This document shows positions 4,946 through 11,665 of a stretch of DNA of 11,665 nucleotides, piece after piece (the first letter of the stretch is position 1; each line of letters opens with the position of its first letter). A program made the position numbers and the translations under genes. Source of the stretch: Candidatus Omnitrophota bacterium (GTDB taxonomy: Bacteria > Omnitrophota > Gorgyraeia > Zapsychrales > JANLHA01); assembly GCA_024653845.1 (NCBI GenBank), contig JANLHA010000058.1, forward strand, positions 1 through 11,665, read 5' to 3'. The notes beneath the pieces were generated by a model that had not been told where the DNA came from, made no database searches, and saw only the letters and a list, made by a program, of their open reading frames with translations.

Positions 4946-6904
4946 TCACACCCGAATCGGCAAGACCACGAAAGGAATGCCTCGCTGATAAAACATCCTC
5001 TGCAGCGCAAAGACGGTATAGTTGTGCAACCAGCGGTTGGTGAACGTCTCGTGAGAAAAAACCAACTGACCTCCGAAGAAAACCGCATTGGGATACTTCT
5101 CTAAAATTTCGGCACTTCTTTTCTCAAATTCATCGATGACTTCGAGTCCAACAAAAGATAATCCTTCAGCATGATAACCTTGTCGATTCATAAAATCGAC
5201 ATAACGTTTCACATGGCTGTTGATTTGGTTTCTCAAATTCTCAACTTCTTCGTATCCCTTAAAGTTTCCTGCATCGATCACACCCACTTCGATAAAGACA
5301 AAATTTCTAAATTCTTTACCAAAAAGACGAATAACATTCATTACGGTGTGAAGACCCAGCCCATTATAACCATTGACGAGAATAATCGCTGTTTTAGAAA
5401 GGGGATCGAATTCACATTTTTGTTCAGTATTCTGCTCGACAATAGAGTTGTCCGCCACGCGAACAAGTTCATCTAATCGTTTAAGATCGCCTAATGTTTC
5501 TTGATAATGCCTTTTAATACGAAAAGCCAATGCGACTAAAGAGCCCGTAATAATCAGCGTAACCCATCCACCATCAAAAAATTTCAAAATCACAACAGAA
5601 ACTAAAATGAATGTACAAAGCATCAGCCCACTTCCATTGATGATGATTTTTTTTACCCATCCTGGACTTCGAGCACGCCACCAATGCCGAACCATTCCCG
5701 CCTGAGAAAGACAAAATGTGACGAACACGTTGATACTGTACAAAACCACGAGCAACTTGACGGATCCATGCGTCATGGCCATGGCAACCAAGGCGGTTGT
5801 TCCCATCATAATGATTCCGTTTTGCGACACCAGGCGGTCGCTCAAAGAAGCAAACCGGACAGGAAACCAACGATCAATGGCCATGTTCCCCAAAACTCGC
5901 GGTCCATCGATAAAACCTGCCTGTGCTGCAACAAACAAAAGGGCCGCTTCTGAAAAAAGAGCAACAAGAGTAAAAATTTGTCCGCCCCTTCCCCAATCTT
6001 TGGTGATCGCTTCAAACAACACGGCGTTCAAAGTTTTACCAGGAATATGCTCGACCTGAAACAAAAGATAAGCCAAAATCAATCCCACAACGGTGATCGA
6101 AAGAGAAAAAGCCATGTAATACATCGTTCTCTTTCCCGTCTCAACTTTGGGTTCGCGAAGAATGGAAATCCCATTGCTCACCGCCTCAATTCCCGTATAG
6201 GTTCCCGCTCCCATACTATAAGCTCTCATCAACAGCAGAAAAATTCCCATCAATCCAATTTCCTGATGCGTTTGGGTCAACTCATGGGCGGTCGTCGTCG
6301 CGACAAGCTGAAAATCTGAGAAATGAACAAAAATCGCGTATAAAATAATAAAAAGGTGAGAAAAAAGAAATGTCAAGAAAACCGGCACCAAGGGGATCAC
6401 GGATTCTTTGACACCCCTGAGATTAAGTGTCGTCAAGAGAAGAACTCCCAAAATGGCAAATGGCAATTTAAAGGACAGCCATTCGGGAGGTAAAAAACTA
6501 AAAATCGCATCTGAACCTGCAGCAATGGATATCGTGATCGTCAAAATATAATCCACGAGAAGCGCGCACCCAGAAATCATTCCCAATTTAGGAGAAAGCA
6601 ACTTGCTGGCAACCACATACCCGCCACCGCCATGTGGGAAAAGCTGGATGATTTGAGAATAACTGGCGCTGATGATAAAAACCGTGAATGCTGAAGCCAA
6701 GGCAATGAAAATGCTCAGATGGCGATGCTCTCCCAAGGCTAAAAAGGCTTCTTCGGGACCATAACAAGAAGACGACAATCCGTCTGCCCCTAACCCAACC
6801 CAAGCAAAAAAAGCAATGAGAGTCAGATTATGGAAGACCCGACGATCTTGGGGGTCTTTGGCTTTGCCAATCACCAAACCTTTCATCCATCTCAATAACG
6901 GCAT
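4946..6904 (-). CDS. kimA: KimA-type K+/H+ symporter (APC superfamily permease)
   Basis: 652 residues from ATG at 6904. A frame open to 6961 adds 19 residues, but only the 6904 start has a Shine-Dalgarno (GAGAGGG, 6 bases away), and the extension would run through a terminator hairpin. About 12 membrane segments span residues 25-490, followed by a soluble C-terminal domain (about 500-652, with KTAIILVNGYNGLGLHTVMN), as in KimA. ADGLSSSCYGPEE places D41 and Y48, and VDYILTITIS places D118, T122 and S126. As I recall, B. subtilis KimA binds K+ with D36, Y43, D117, T121 and S125, so the spacing matches well. Other family marks are FPHGGGGYVVASK and GTYTGIEAVSNG. The expected role is high-affinity potassium uptake at the inner membrane. 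A related amino-acid permease is the alternative, less likely given these residues. A terminator-like hairpin lies in the leader. Confidence 0.82.
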   Translation of the reverse strand: MPLLRWMKGLVIGKAKDPQDRRVFHNLTLIAFFAWVGLGADGLSSSCYGPEEAFLALGEHRHLSIFIALASAFTVFIISASYSQIIQLFPHGGGGYVVASKLLSPKLGMISGCALLVDYILTITISIAAGSDAIFSFLPPEWLSFKLPFAILGVLLLTTLNLRGVKESVIPLVPVFLTFLFSHLFIILYAIFVHFSDFQLVATTTAHELTQTHQEIGLMGIFLLLMRAYSMGAGTYTGIEAVSNGISILREPKVETGKRTMYYMAFSLSITVVGLILAYLLFQVEHIPGKTLNAVLFEAITKDWGRGGQIFTLVALFSEAALLFVAAQAGFIDGPRVLGNMAIDRWFPVRFASLSDRLVSQNGIIMMGTTALVAMAMTHGSVKLLVVLYSINVFVTFCLSQAGMVRHWWRARSPGWVKKIIINGSGLMLCTFILVSVVILKFFDGGWVTLIITGSLVALAFRIKRHYQETLGDLKRLDELVRVADNSIVEQNTEQKCEFDPLSKTAIILVNGYNGLGLHTVMNVIRLFGKEFRNFVFIEVGVIDAGNFKGYEEVENLRNQINSHVKRYVDFMNRQGYHAEGLSFVGLEVIDEFEKRSAEILEKYPNAVFFGGQLVFSHETFTNRWLHNYTVFALQRMFYQRGIPFVVLPIRV

Positions 6905-6925
6905 TGGAATCCCTCTCTTATCAAT

Positions 6926-6949
6926 AAAAAACCAGAGAAACATCTCTGG
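6926..6949 (-). terminator. Intrinsic terminator in the kimA leader (attenuator)
   Basis: On the minus strand CCAGAGA (6949-6943), loop TGTT, TCTCTGG (6938-6932) and then six T (6931-6926). This is a perfect 7-bp stem with a tetraloop and U-tract, a textbook intrinsic terminator. It ends 21 bases before the kimA ATG (6904) and lies downstream of the kimA promoter, so it would cut transcription before the gene unless bypassed. The leader element CCTCT can pair with AGAGG of the Shine-Dalgarno, and CTCT with AGAG in the terminator. Confidence 0.7.
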
Positions 6950-7000
6950 CAAATATCCCATTTATCTTGACTAGGTTAGCTGTCGAGGCTAGAGGTAAAA

Positions 7001-7028
7001 ATTATATAACAAAACCAGGAATCAACAA
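7001..7028 (-). promoter_or_regulatory. Promoter of kimA
   Basis: On the minus strand a perfect TATAAT (7006-7001) lies 16 bases after TTGTTG (7028-7023, three of six consensus bases). Transcription would start near 6994, giving a leader of about 90 nt that contains the terminator hairpin at 6949-6926. Confidence 0.55.
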
Positions 7029-7075
7029 ATGAAATATATTATTTTGTCAGCCATAAAAACTCAACCTTTTTACAC

Positions 7076-7104
7076 TTGCCTATCCTGATATTCCGTACTA
7101 GAAT
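7076..7104 (+). promoter_or_regulatory. Promoter of the aceE-aceF-lpd operon
   Basis: TTGCCT (7076-7081, four of six consensus bases), a 17-base spacer, and TAGAAT (7099-7104, five of six). The start would be near 7111, about 50 bases before the aceE ATG. It diverges from the kimA promoter in the same intergenic region. Confidence 0.55.
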
Positions 7105-7107
7105 ATC
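7087..7107. promoter_or_regulatory. Perfect inverted repeat over the aceE -10 (candidate operator)
   Basis: GATATTC (7087-7093) and GAATATC (7101-7107) form a perfect dyad of 7-bp arms with a 7-base centre, 21 bp in all. The right arm covers the -10 and the left arm lies in the spacer, the position of a repressor site. It does not resemble the PdhR site (AATTGGTNNNACCAATT), so the regulator is unknown. Confidence 0.5.
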
Positions 7108-7161
7108 GATCCATTAAAGAAAAAGAAACAACCTGTGTCATTTCTAGTAAAGGAATCCATT

Positions 7162-9837
7162 ATGAATCACTTCAGTAATAAGTCCTCTGAAATTGAAGAA
7201 ATTGAAATCCAAGAGTGGTTAAGCTCTCTTGATTATGTTCTTGAAAATGGCTCAGAAGAGCAGGTGCAAAAAATCCTTCAACAGCTGCAAATCCGGGCCC
7301 AGCAAGCGGGAATCACCCTTCCTTTTGTGGCCAATACTCCTTATATTAATACCATTCCACCTGAAAAGCAGCCCGCGTTTCCTGGCAACCGAGAAATTGA
7401 ACGACGCATCAAGAGCATCATTCGTTGGAACGCGATGGCCATGGTTGTTAAAGGCAATAAGAAAGAAGCTGGGATTGGCGGTCACATTTCGACATACGCC
7501 TCCTGCGCAAACCTTTATGAAGTAGGATTCAATCACTTTTTCCGTGCTCGGACCAAAGATTTCAGCGGTGATTTTGTGTATTTTCAAGGCCATTCTTCCC
7601 CTGGCGTCTACGCGCGCGCGTTTGTCGAAGGCCGTTTGACTGAAGAGCATCTAAATAATTTCCGTCGAGAACTTCAACCTGGCGGTGGCCTTTCATCTTA
7701 TCCTCACCCCTGGCTGATGCCAAACTTCTGGCAATTCCCGACCGTTTCGATGGGGCTAGGGCCCTTGATGGGACTTTATCACGCCAGATTCAACCGCTAT
7801 CTGGAAGACCGCGGGCTCAAACCCAAAGATGACGCTAAAGTCTGGGTTTTCATTGGTGATGGCGAATGCGACGAACCCGAAACGTTGGGTGCGATCAACA
7901 TGGCCTCCCGTGAAAAACTCGACAACCTTATTTTTGTTATCAACTGCAACCTCCAACGGCTCGATGGGCCGGTACGAGGAAACGGTAAAATTATTCAGGA
8001 ATTGGAAGCTCTCTTTCGCGGCGCCAAATGGAATGTTCTCAAAGTCGTTTGGGGCAACGATTGGGACGATCTACTCTCCAGAGACAGCGAAGGTGTTTTG
8101 GCCAAACGTCTAGGAGAAGTCGTCGATGGGCAATATCAAAAATATACGGTCTCCAGCGGCGATTATATTCGCCAAGATTTCTTTGGGACTGATCCACGAT
8201 TGATGGAGATGGTCAAAAATTATTCTGACGAAGATTTGCAAAACATGCGTCGAGGCGGACATGATCCTGAAAAGGTCTATGCCGCTTATAAGACGGCGAC
8301 GGAATATAAGGGCGCTCCTTCCGTGATCCTCGCCAAAACGATCAAAGGATACGGTTTGGGCGAAAGCGGTGAAGGTAAAAACATCTCTCACCAGCAAAAG
8401 AAAATGAATCAAGAAGAACTCCAACAATTCCGCACCCGTTTCAACATTCCCCTCTCTGATGAACAAATCGCGGAAACACCTTTTTACAAACCCCCTGAAA
8501 ATTCTGAAGAAATCAAATATTTGCGTCAGCGACGAGAAGCTTTGGGAGGATATGTCCCCTCACGACGAGAAAAAAGTGAAACTCTTGCCACTCCGGAAGA
8601 ATCGCTTTTTGAAGAATTTTATAAAGGCACCGAGGGGCGGGAAGTATCGACGACCATGGCTTATGTGCGCATCTTGACCAAACTCCTCAAACACAACGGT
8701 GTTGGTAAATTCATTGTCCCCATCATTCCGGATGAAGCACGCACCTTTGGTATGGAAGCGTTATTCCGTCAATGCGGGATTTATTCTCACGTAGGACAAC
8801 TGTATGAGCCAGTCGATAAAGACAGCCTTCTCTATTACAAGGAAGCAACGGATGGCCAGATCCTTGAGGAAGGAATCAACGAAGCGGGATCGATGTGTTC
8901 TTTCATTGCCGCCGGAACGTCTTATTCCACTCAGGGGATCAACATGATTCCTTTCTATACCTATTACTCGATGTTTGGACCGCAACGTGTGGGTGATTTG
9001 ATTTGGGCCGCTGCCGACTTGCGTTGCCGAGGATTTCTCGTCGGAGCCACATCCGGCCGCACGACACTCAATGGTGAAGGATTGCAACATCAGGATGGCC
9101 ATAGCCACCTCCTGCTCTCTTCCGTTCCAACATGTATGGCTTATGACCCTGCCTTTGCTTATGAATTGGCCGTCATCATTCGTGAAGGAATCCGACGGAT
9201 GTATGAAAACCAGGAAAGCATCTTTTATTATTTAAGCGTTGGAAATGAAAATTATGCGATGCCAGCGATGCCTGAAGGTGTGAAAGACGGGATTATCAAG
9301 GGGATGTACCGACTTAAAGGGTCTGACAAAAAAGGATCCACGCTGCGTGCTCATCTTTTTGGCAGCGGTGCAATCATGAACGAAGTGATTGGAGCACAAA
9401 AAATTCTCGAAGAAAAATATCAGGTTTCAGCAGATGTTTGGAGTGCGACCAGTTACAATGAATTGCGTCGAGAAGCCCTCGCGATTGAACGCTGGAACCT
9501 CCTTCATCCCGCAGAAACTCCTAAGAAAGCTTATGTGACTGAACTTTTTGAAAAAGAAGAGGGCGTCTTGGTTGCAGCTTCAGACAACATGAAAGTCCTT
9601 CCAGATGCCATTAGCAAATGGCTTCCCCGACGTCTTTTCAGTTTAGGGACCGATGGATTTGGACGCAGTGAAAGCCGTCAAGCCTTGCGCAATTTCTTTG
9701 AAGTCGATAGCCGGCACATTGCTTTTGCTACGTTGGTTGCACTCTTTCGAGAAGGGAAAATCAAAAAAGACCTTCTTGAAAAGGCCCAAAAAGAAATGAC
9801 GATCGACCCCGAAAAAATCAATCCCATGACTTCATAG
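7162..9837 (+). CDS. aceE: Pyruvate dehydrogenase E1 component, homodimeric type
   Basis: 891 residues, close to the 887 of E. coli AceE, and similar from end to end. It decarboxylates pyruvate with thiamine diphosphate (ThDP) and acetylates the lipoyl group of E2. I chose ATG at 7162, with AAAGGA 7 bases upstream; a GTG at 7135 in frame has no such signal. The ThDP/Mg motif is GDGECDEPE (232-240) through NLIFVINCNLQRLDG. The catalytic-loop His is H410 in GKNISHQQKK (E. coli H407). E525 in DEARTFGME matches E. coli E522. The substrate-channel motifs GGHISTY and GHSSPGV and the C-terminal GTDGFGRSESR are present. No key residue is missing. aceF begins 22 bases after its stop. The homodimeric form is typical of gammaproteobacteria and some other Gram-negative groups, in contrast to the alpha2-beta2 form. 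Confidence 0.97.
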   Translation: MNHFSNKSSEIEEIEIQEWLSSLDYVLENGSEEQVQKILQQLQIRAQQAGITLPFVANTPYINTIPPEKQPAFPGNREIERRIKSIIRWNAMAMVVKGNKKEAGIGGHISTYASCANLYEVGFNHFFRARTKDFSGDFVYFQGHSSPGVYARAFVEGRLTEEHLNNFRRELQPGGGLSSYPHPWLMPNFWQFPTVSMGLGPLMGLYHARFNRYLEDRGLKPKDDAKVWVFIGDGECDEPETLGAINMASREKLDNLIFVINCNLQRLDGPVRGNGKIIQELEALFRGAKWNVLKVVWGNDWDDLLSRDSEGVLAKRLGEVVDGQYQKYTVSSGDYIRQDFFGTDPRLMEMVKNYSDEDLQNMRRGGHDPEKVYAAYKTATEYKGAPSVILAKTIKGYGLGESGEGKNISHQQKKMNQEELQQFRTRFNIPLSDEQIAETPFYKPPENSEEIKYLRQRREALGGYVPSRREKSETLATPEESLFEEFYKGTEGREVSTTMAYVRILTKLLKHNGVGKFIVPIIPDEARTFGMEALFRQCGIYSHVGQLYEPVDKDSLLYYKEATDGQILEEGINEAGSMCSFIAAGTSYSTQGINMIPFYTYYSMFGPQRVGDLIWAAADLRCRGFLVGATSGRTTLNGEGLQHQDGHSHLLLSSVPTCMAYDPAFAYELAVIIREGIRRMYENQESIFYYLSVGNENYAMPAMPEGVKDGIIKGMYRLKGSDKKGSTLRAHLFGSGAIMNEVIGAQKILEEKYQVSADVWSATSYNELRREALAIERWNLLHPAETPKKAYVTELFEKEEGVLVAASDNMKVLPDAISKWLPRRLFSLGTDGFGRSESRQALRNFFEVDSRHIAFATLVALFREGKIKKDLLEKAQKEMTIDPEKINPMTS

Positions 9838-9859
9838 GACACGAAAGGAATTTTCTGTG

Positions 9860-11149
9860 ATGGACATTAGGCTCCCTGAAGTTGGCGAAAACATCAAAGG
9901 CGGAACAGTTGTCAAGGTTTCGGTATCCGTCGGAGATCAAGTCAAGAAAGACCAAGATCTTCTGGAGTTGGAAACAGAGAAGGCTTCGTTTCCCGTTCCC
10001 TCTCCGACCGCAGGCGTGGTAAAAGAGATTCTGGTCAAAGAAGGGCAAGAGGTTAAAGTTGGTACGGTTGTCATACGATTAGAAACAACGGATTCAGCTC
10101 CCGTTTCAGCAGGCGCCCAAGAAAAACAACCAGCCGCCACTAATGCATCAGCACCAACAACTACAACAAGCACAACCAGTCCAACAGAACCTTCACCCGT
10201 TAATCATGTCAGCCTTGCCACCTCAGCTCCAACAACACGAACTTCATCACCGACTCACAGCACTGCCAATGTTCCCGCAGCCCCCTCCATTCGACGACTC
10301 GCTCGCGAACTCGGGATCAATTTGATCCAAGTTCCTGGATCGGGACCTCAAGGACGGATTTCCAAAGACGACGTCAAAGCTTTTGCCAAGAGCATTCTTC
10401 AATCTGGCGGTGGCGCGGCAACTGTCGCTCAACGCTCTCTTCCCGATTTTGCCAAATGGGGCAACGTCCGGCGGGAAAAAATGAATAACATCCGCAAGAA
10501 AACTGCGGAACACATGACCTATTGCTGGAGCACGATTCCTCATGTGACTCAATTTGATAAAGCGGACATTACCGATCTGGAAAAGCTGCGCAAACAGCAT
10601 TCCACGCCAGAACGAAAACTGACTATCACTCCTTTTCTAATGAAAATTTTAGCTGCAGCACTCAAGAATTTTCCACAATTCAATGCCAGCATTGATCTGA
10701 CCACCCAAGAGATTGTTCTCAAAGATTACATCCATATTGGCGTTGCTGTTGATACCCCACGAGGGCTCGTGGTTCCTGTCATCCGTGACGTCGAGAAAAA
10801 AAGCATTTTACAAATTGCCGACGAACTCAATGCCACAGCCGAACGCATTCGTGCCGGAAAAATCACTTTGGATGAATTGCAAGGTGGTAGTATGACGGTT
10901 ACAAATCTCGGCGGGATTGGCGGAACAGCGTTTACTCCGATTGTCAATTGGCCGGAAGTCGCCATTTTAGGAATTTCTCGAGGAAGCTATGAACCCGTTT
11001 ATACAAACAATCAGTTCATTCCCCGACTCATGCTACCCCTGTCTCTGTCTTATGATCATCGCGTGGTCGATGGAGCCGATGGAGCACGTTTTCTAAAGTG
11101 GGTTTGTGAAGCAATCCAGCAACCTCTTTTAATGGAATTGGACGGATGA
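9860..11149 (+). CDS. aceF: Pyruvate dehydrogenase E2, dihydrolipoyl acetyltransferase
   Basis: 429 residues. The core enzyme transfers acetyl from lipoate to CoA. Order of domains: one lipoyl domain (1-75) with K41 in LELETEKAS; an Ala/Thr/Pro/Ser linker (about 76-138); an E1/E3-binding domain (about 139-175, PSIRRLARELGINL and GSGPQGRISKDDV); and the catalytic domain (about 203-429) ending in SYDHRVVDGADGARF, with H400 and D404. Only one lipoyl domain is present, whereas E. coli AceF has three. The second lipoyl domain of the system is on lpd. ATG at 9860 is taken as the start; GTG at 9857 is in frame and has slightly better spacing from AAAGGA, so the protein may have one extra residue. 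The stop (11147-11149) is one base before the lpd ATG, indicating coupling. Confidence 0.96.
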   Translation: MDIRLPEVGENIKGGTVVKVSVSVGDQVKKDQDLLELETEKASFPVPSPTAGVVKEILVKEGQEVKVGTVVIRLETTDSAPVSAGAQEKQPAATNASAPTTTTSTTSPTEPSPVNHVSLATSAPTTRTSSPTHSTANVPAAPSIRRLARELGINLIQVPGSGPQGRISKDDVKAFAKSILQSGGGAATVAQRSLPDFAKWGNVRREKMNNIRKKTAEHMTYCWSTIPHVTQFDKADITDLEKLRKQHSTPERKLTITPFLMKILAAALKNFPQFNASIDLTTQEIVLKDYIHIGVAVDTPRGLVVPVIRDVEKKSILQIADELNATAERIRAGKITLDELQGGSMTVTNLGGIGGTAFTPIVNWPEVAILGISRGSYEPVYTNNQFIPRLMLPLSLSYDHRVVDGADGARFLKWVCEAIQQPLLMELDG

Positions 11150-11150
11150 A

Positions 11151-11665
11151 ATGAATACGATAGAATTCAAAATCCCGGAAATTGGTGAAAATATTCACTC
11201 TGGAACCGTGACCCGCATTGCAGTCTCGCAAGGACAAACCGTGAATAAAGGGCAAGATCTTTTAGAACTCGAAACCGATAAAGCCACGGTACCAATTCCT
11301 TCTCCCGTCGATGGGAAAGTCGAAGAAATTTTAATCAAAGAAGGTGCCCAGATCAAAGTTGGGCAAGTGGTGATGAAAATTGCAACCGAAGTCCCACTTG
11401 CTAAAGAGCCCCAGCCATCTCCCAAGGAAGAAAAAACGAAAATGGCTGCCCCTGCCTCGCTTACGAAGACAGATGCGAAAGCTCAACAGGCGCCAACGGC
11501 TTCTTCTCAGCCTGTACATCCCTCATCAGGCCCTATTAACCTCGTTGTCGTCGGTGGTGGACCCGGCGGATATGCTGCGGCATTCTTGGCTGCTGATTTG
11601 GGAATGAATGTCACCCTCGTTGACAAAGAAAAAAATCCAGGCGGGGTTTGTCTTTTCCGCGGATG
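11151..11665 (+). CDS. lpd: Dihydrolipoamide dehydrogenase (E3) with N-terminal lipoyl domain, partial
   Basis: 171 codons are in the window; the C-terminal two-thirds or more lie beyond the right edge. E3 reoxidises dihydrolipoamide with FAD and NAD+. Residues 1-80 form a lipoyl domain (IPEIGENIHSGTVTRIAVSQ, K44 in LELETDKAT), similar to the one in aceF. A Lys/Ala/Pro/Gln linker (about 85-125) follows. The FAD-binding start is VVVGGGPGGYAAA (G135-G140), and the redox disulfide region begins at GGVCLFRG (C167), cut just before the second cysteine codon (TG at the edge). CLFRG in place of the common CLNVG is a variant. The start ATG at 11151 is one base after the aceF stop, with a weak Shine-Dalgarno. 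E3 proteins with a fused lipoyl domain are known in several bacteria. Confidence 0.95.
   Translation, partial: MNTIEFKIPEIGENIHSGTVTRIAVSQGQTVNKGQDLLELETDKATVPIPSPVDGKVEEILIKEGAQIKVGQVVMKIATEVPLAKEPQPSPKEEKTKMAAPASLTKTDAKAQQAPTASSQPVHPSSGPINLVVVGGGPGGYAAAFLAADLGMNVTLVDKEKNPGGVCLFRG

Noticed and set aside
4927..5088. Upstream extension of the TPR protein by 54 residues
   Set aside because: It overlaps the kimA coding end, has no Shine-Dalgarno, and would bury the clear signal peptide that starts at 4926.
5574..6319. Several 89-113 codon frames on both strands inside kimA
   Set aside because: They overlap a well-supported transporter gene in other frames, and their translations show no domain or start signal.
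6905..6961. Longer kimA start at 6961 (19 extra residues)
   Set aside because: No Shine-Dalgarno, and the extension is encoded by the terminator hairpin and its T-run. The 6904 start has a good Shine-Dalgarno and the N-terminal length expected for KimA.
6905..7028. c-di-AMP (ydaO-type) riboswitch before kimA
   Set aside because: Only about 45 nt separate the predicted start from the terminator hairpin, far less than that aptamer needs, and I do not see its conserved segments.
7135..7161. GTG start for aceE, nine residues upstream
   Set aside because: The ATG at 7162 has AAAGGA at the right distance and gives the family length, and numbering is offset by a constant +3 from E. coli at several active-site positions.

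Overview
The window looks like chromosomal DNA of a Gram-negative-type bacterium, probably an uncultured lineage. Several envelope-directed proteins (an AsmA-like membrane-anchored protein, a secreted MORN-repeat protein, a secreted TPR protein) sit beside single-copy housekeeping genes (ssrA, smpB, tRNA-Leu, pyruvate dehydrogenase). Base composition is moderate to low GC, and the left end is visibly more AT-rich. The mix of an ORF6N gene, long MORN and TPR proteins and a homodimeric-type AceE would fit a group such as Omnitrophota. That placement is a weak inference; nothing here fixes the phylum.

Layout. (1) 1-1221, minus strand: a compact three-gene operon of unknown function, made of a 47-residue basic ORF, a membrane-anchored coiled-coil protein overlapping it, and the start of an AsmA-like protein that runs off the left edge. 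A TTGACA promoter overlaps the end of the gene before it. (2) 1218-1742, minus: a stand-alone ORF6N-domain protein of phage type. (3) 1834-3986, minus: a trans-translation locus in the order smpB, MORN-repeat protein, ssrA (tmRNA). The tmRNA has its own promoter and an unusual 21-codon tag ending in ALV. smpB appears to be expressed from an extended -10 promoter as a leaderless mRNA. (4) 4049-4363, plus: a strong promoter, a roughly 155-nt leader with two related structured hairpins, and a class II tRNA-Leu(CAG). The second hairpin shares bases with the 5' end of the tRNA. (5) 4369-7028, minus: a KimA-type potassium/proton symporter of the APC superfamily followed by a secreted TPR protein. 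A textbook intrinsic terminator lies just upstream of the kimA start codon, which suggests transcription attenuation. (6) 7076-11665, plus: the pyruvate dehydrogenase operon aceE-aceF-lpd, whose promoter carries a perfect 7-7-7 inverted repeat over its -10. The lpd gene encodes an E3 with its own fused lipoyl domain and is cut by the right edge.

How the genes work together. smpB and ssrA form the ribosome-rescue pair. aceE, aceF and lpd encode the three subunits of the complex converting pyruvate to acetyl-CoA. The kimA-TPR and aceE transcription units diverge from a shared 257-bp regulatory region. The most unusual item is the twin-hairpin leader of tRNA-Leu: two copies keep the same core (TACCTCA ... 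GAAAGA) while their outer stems differ completely in sequence but still pair, and a 7-base segment could pair either with its own hairpin or with the tRNA.
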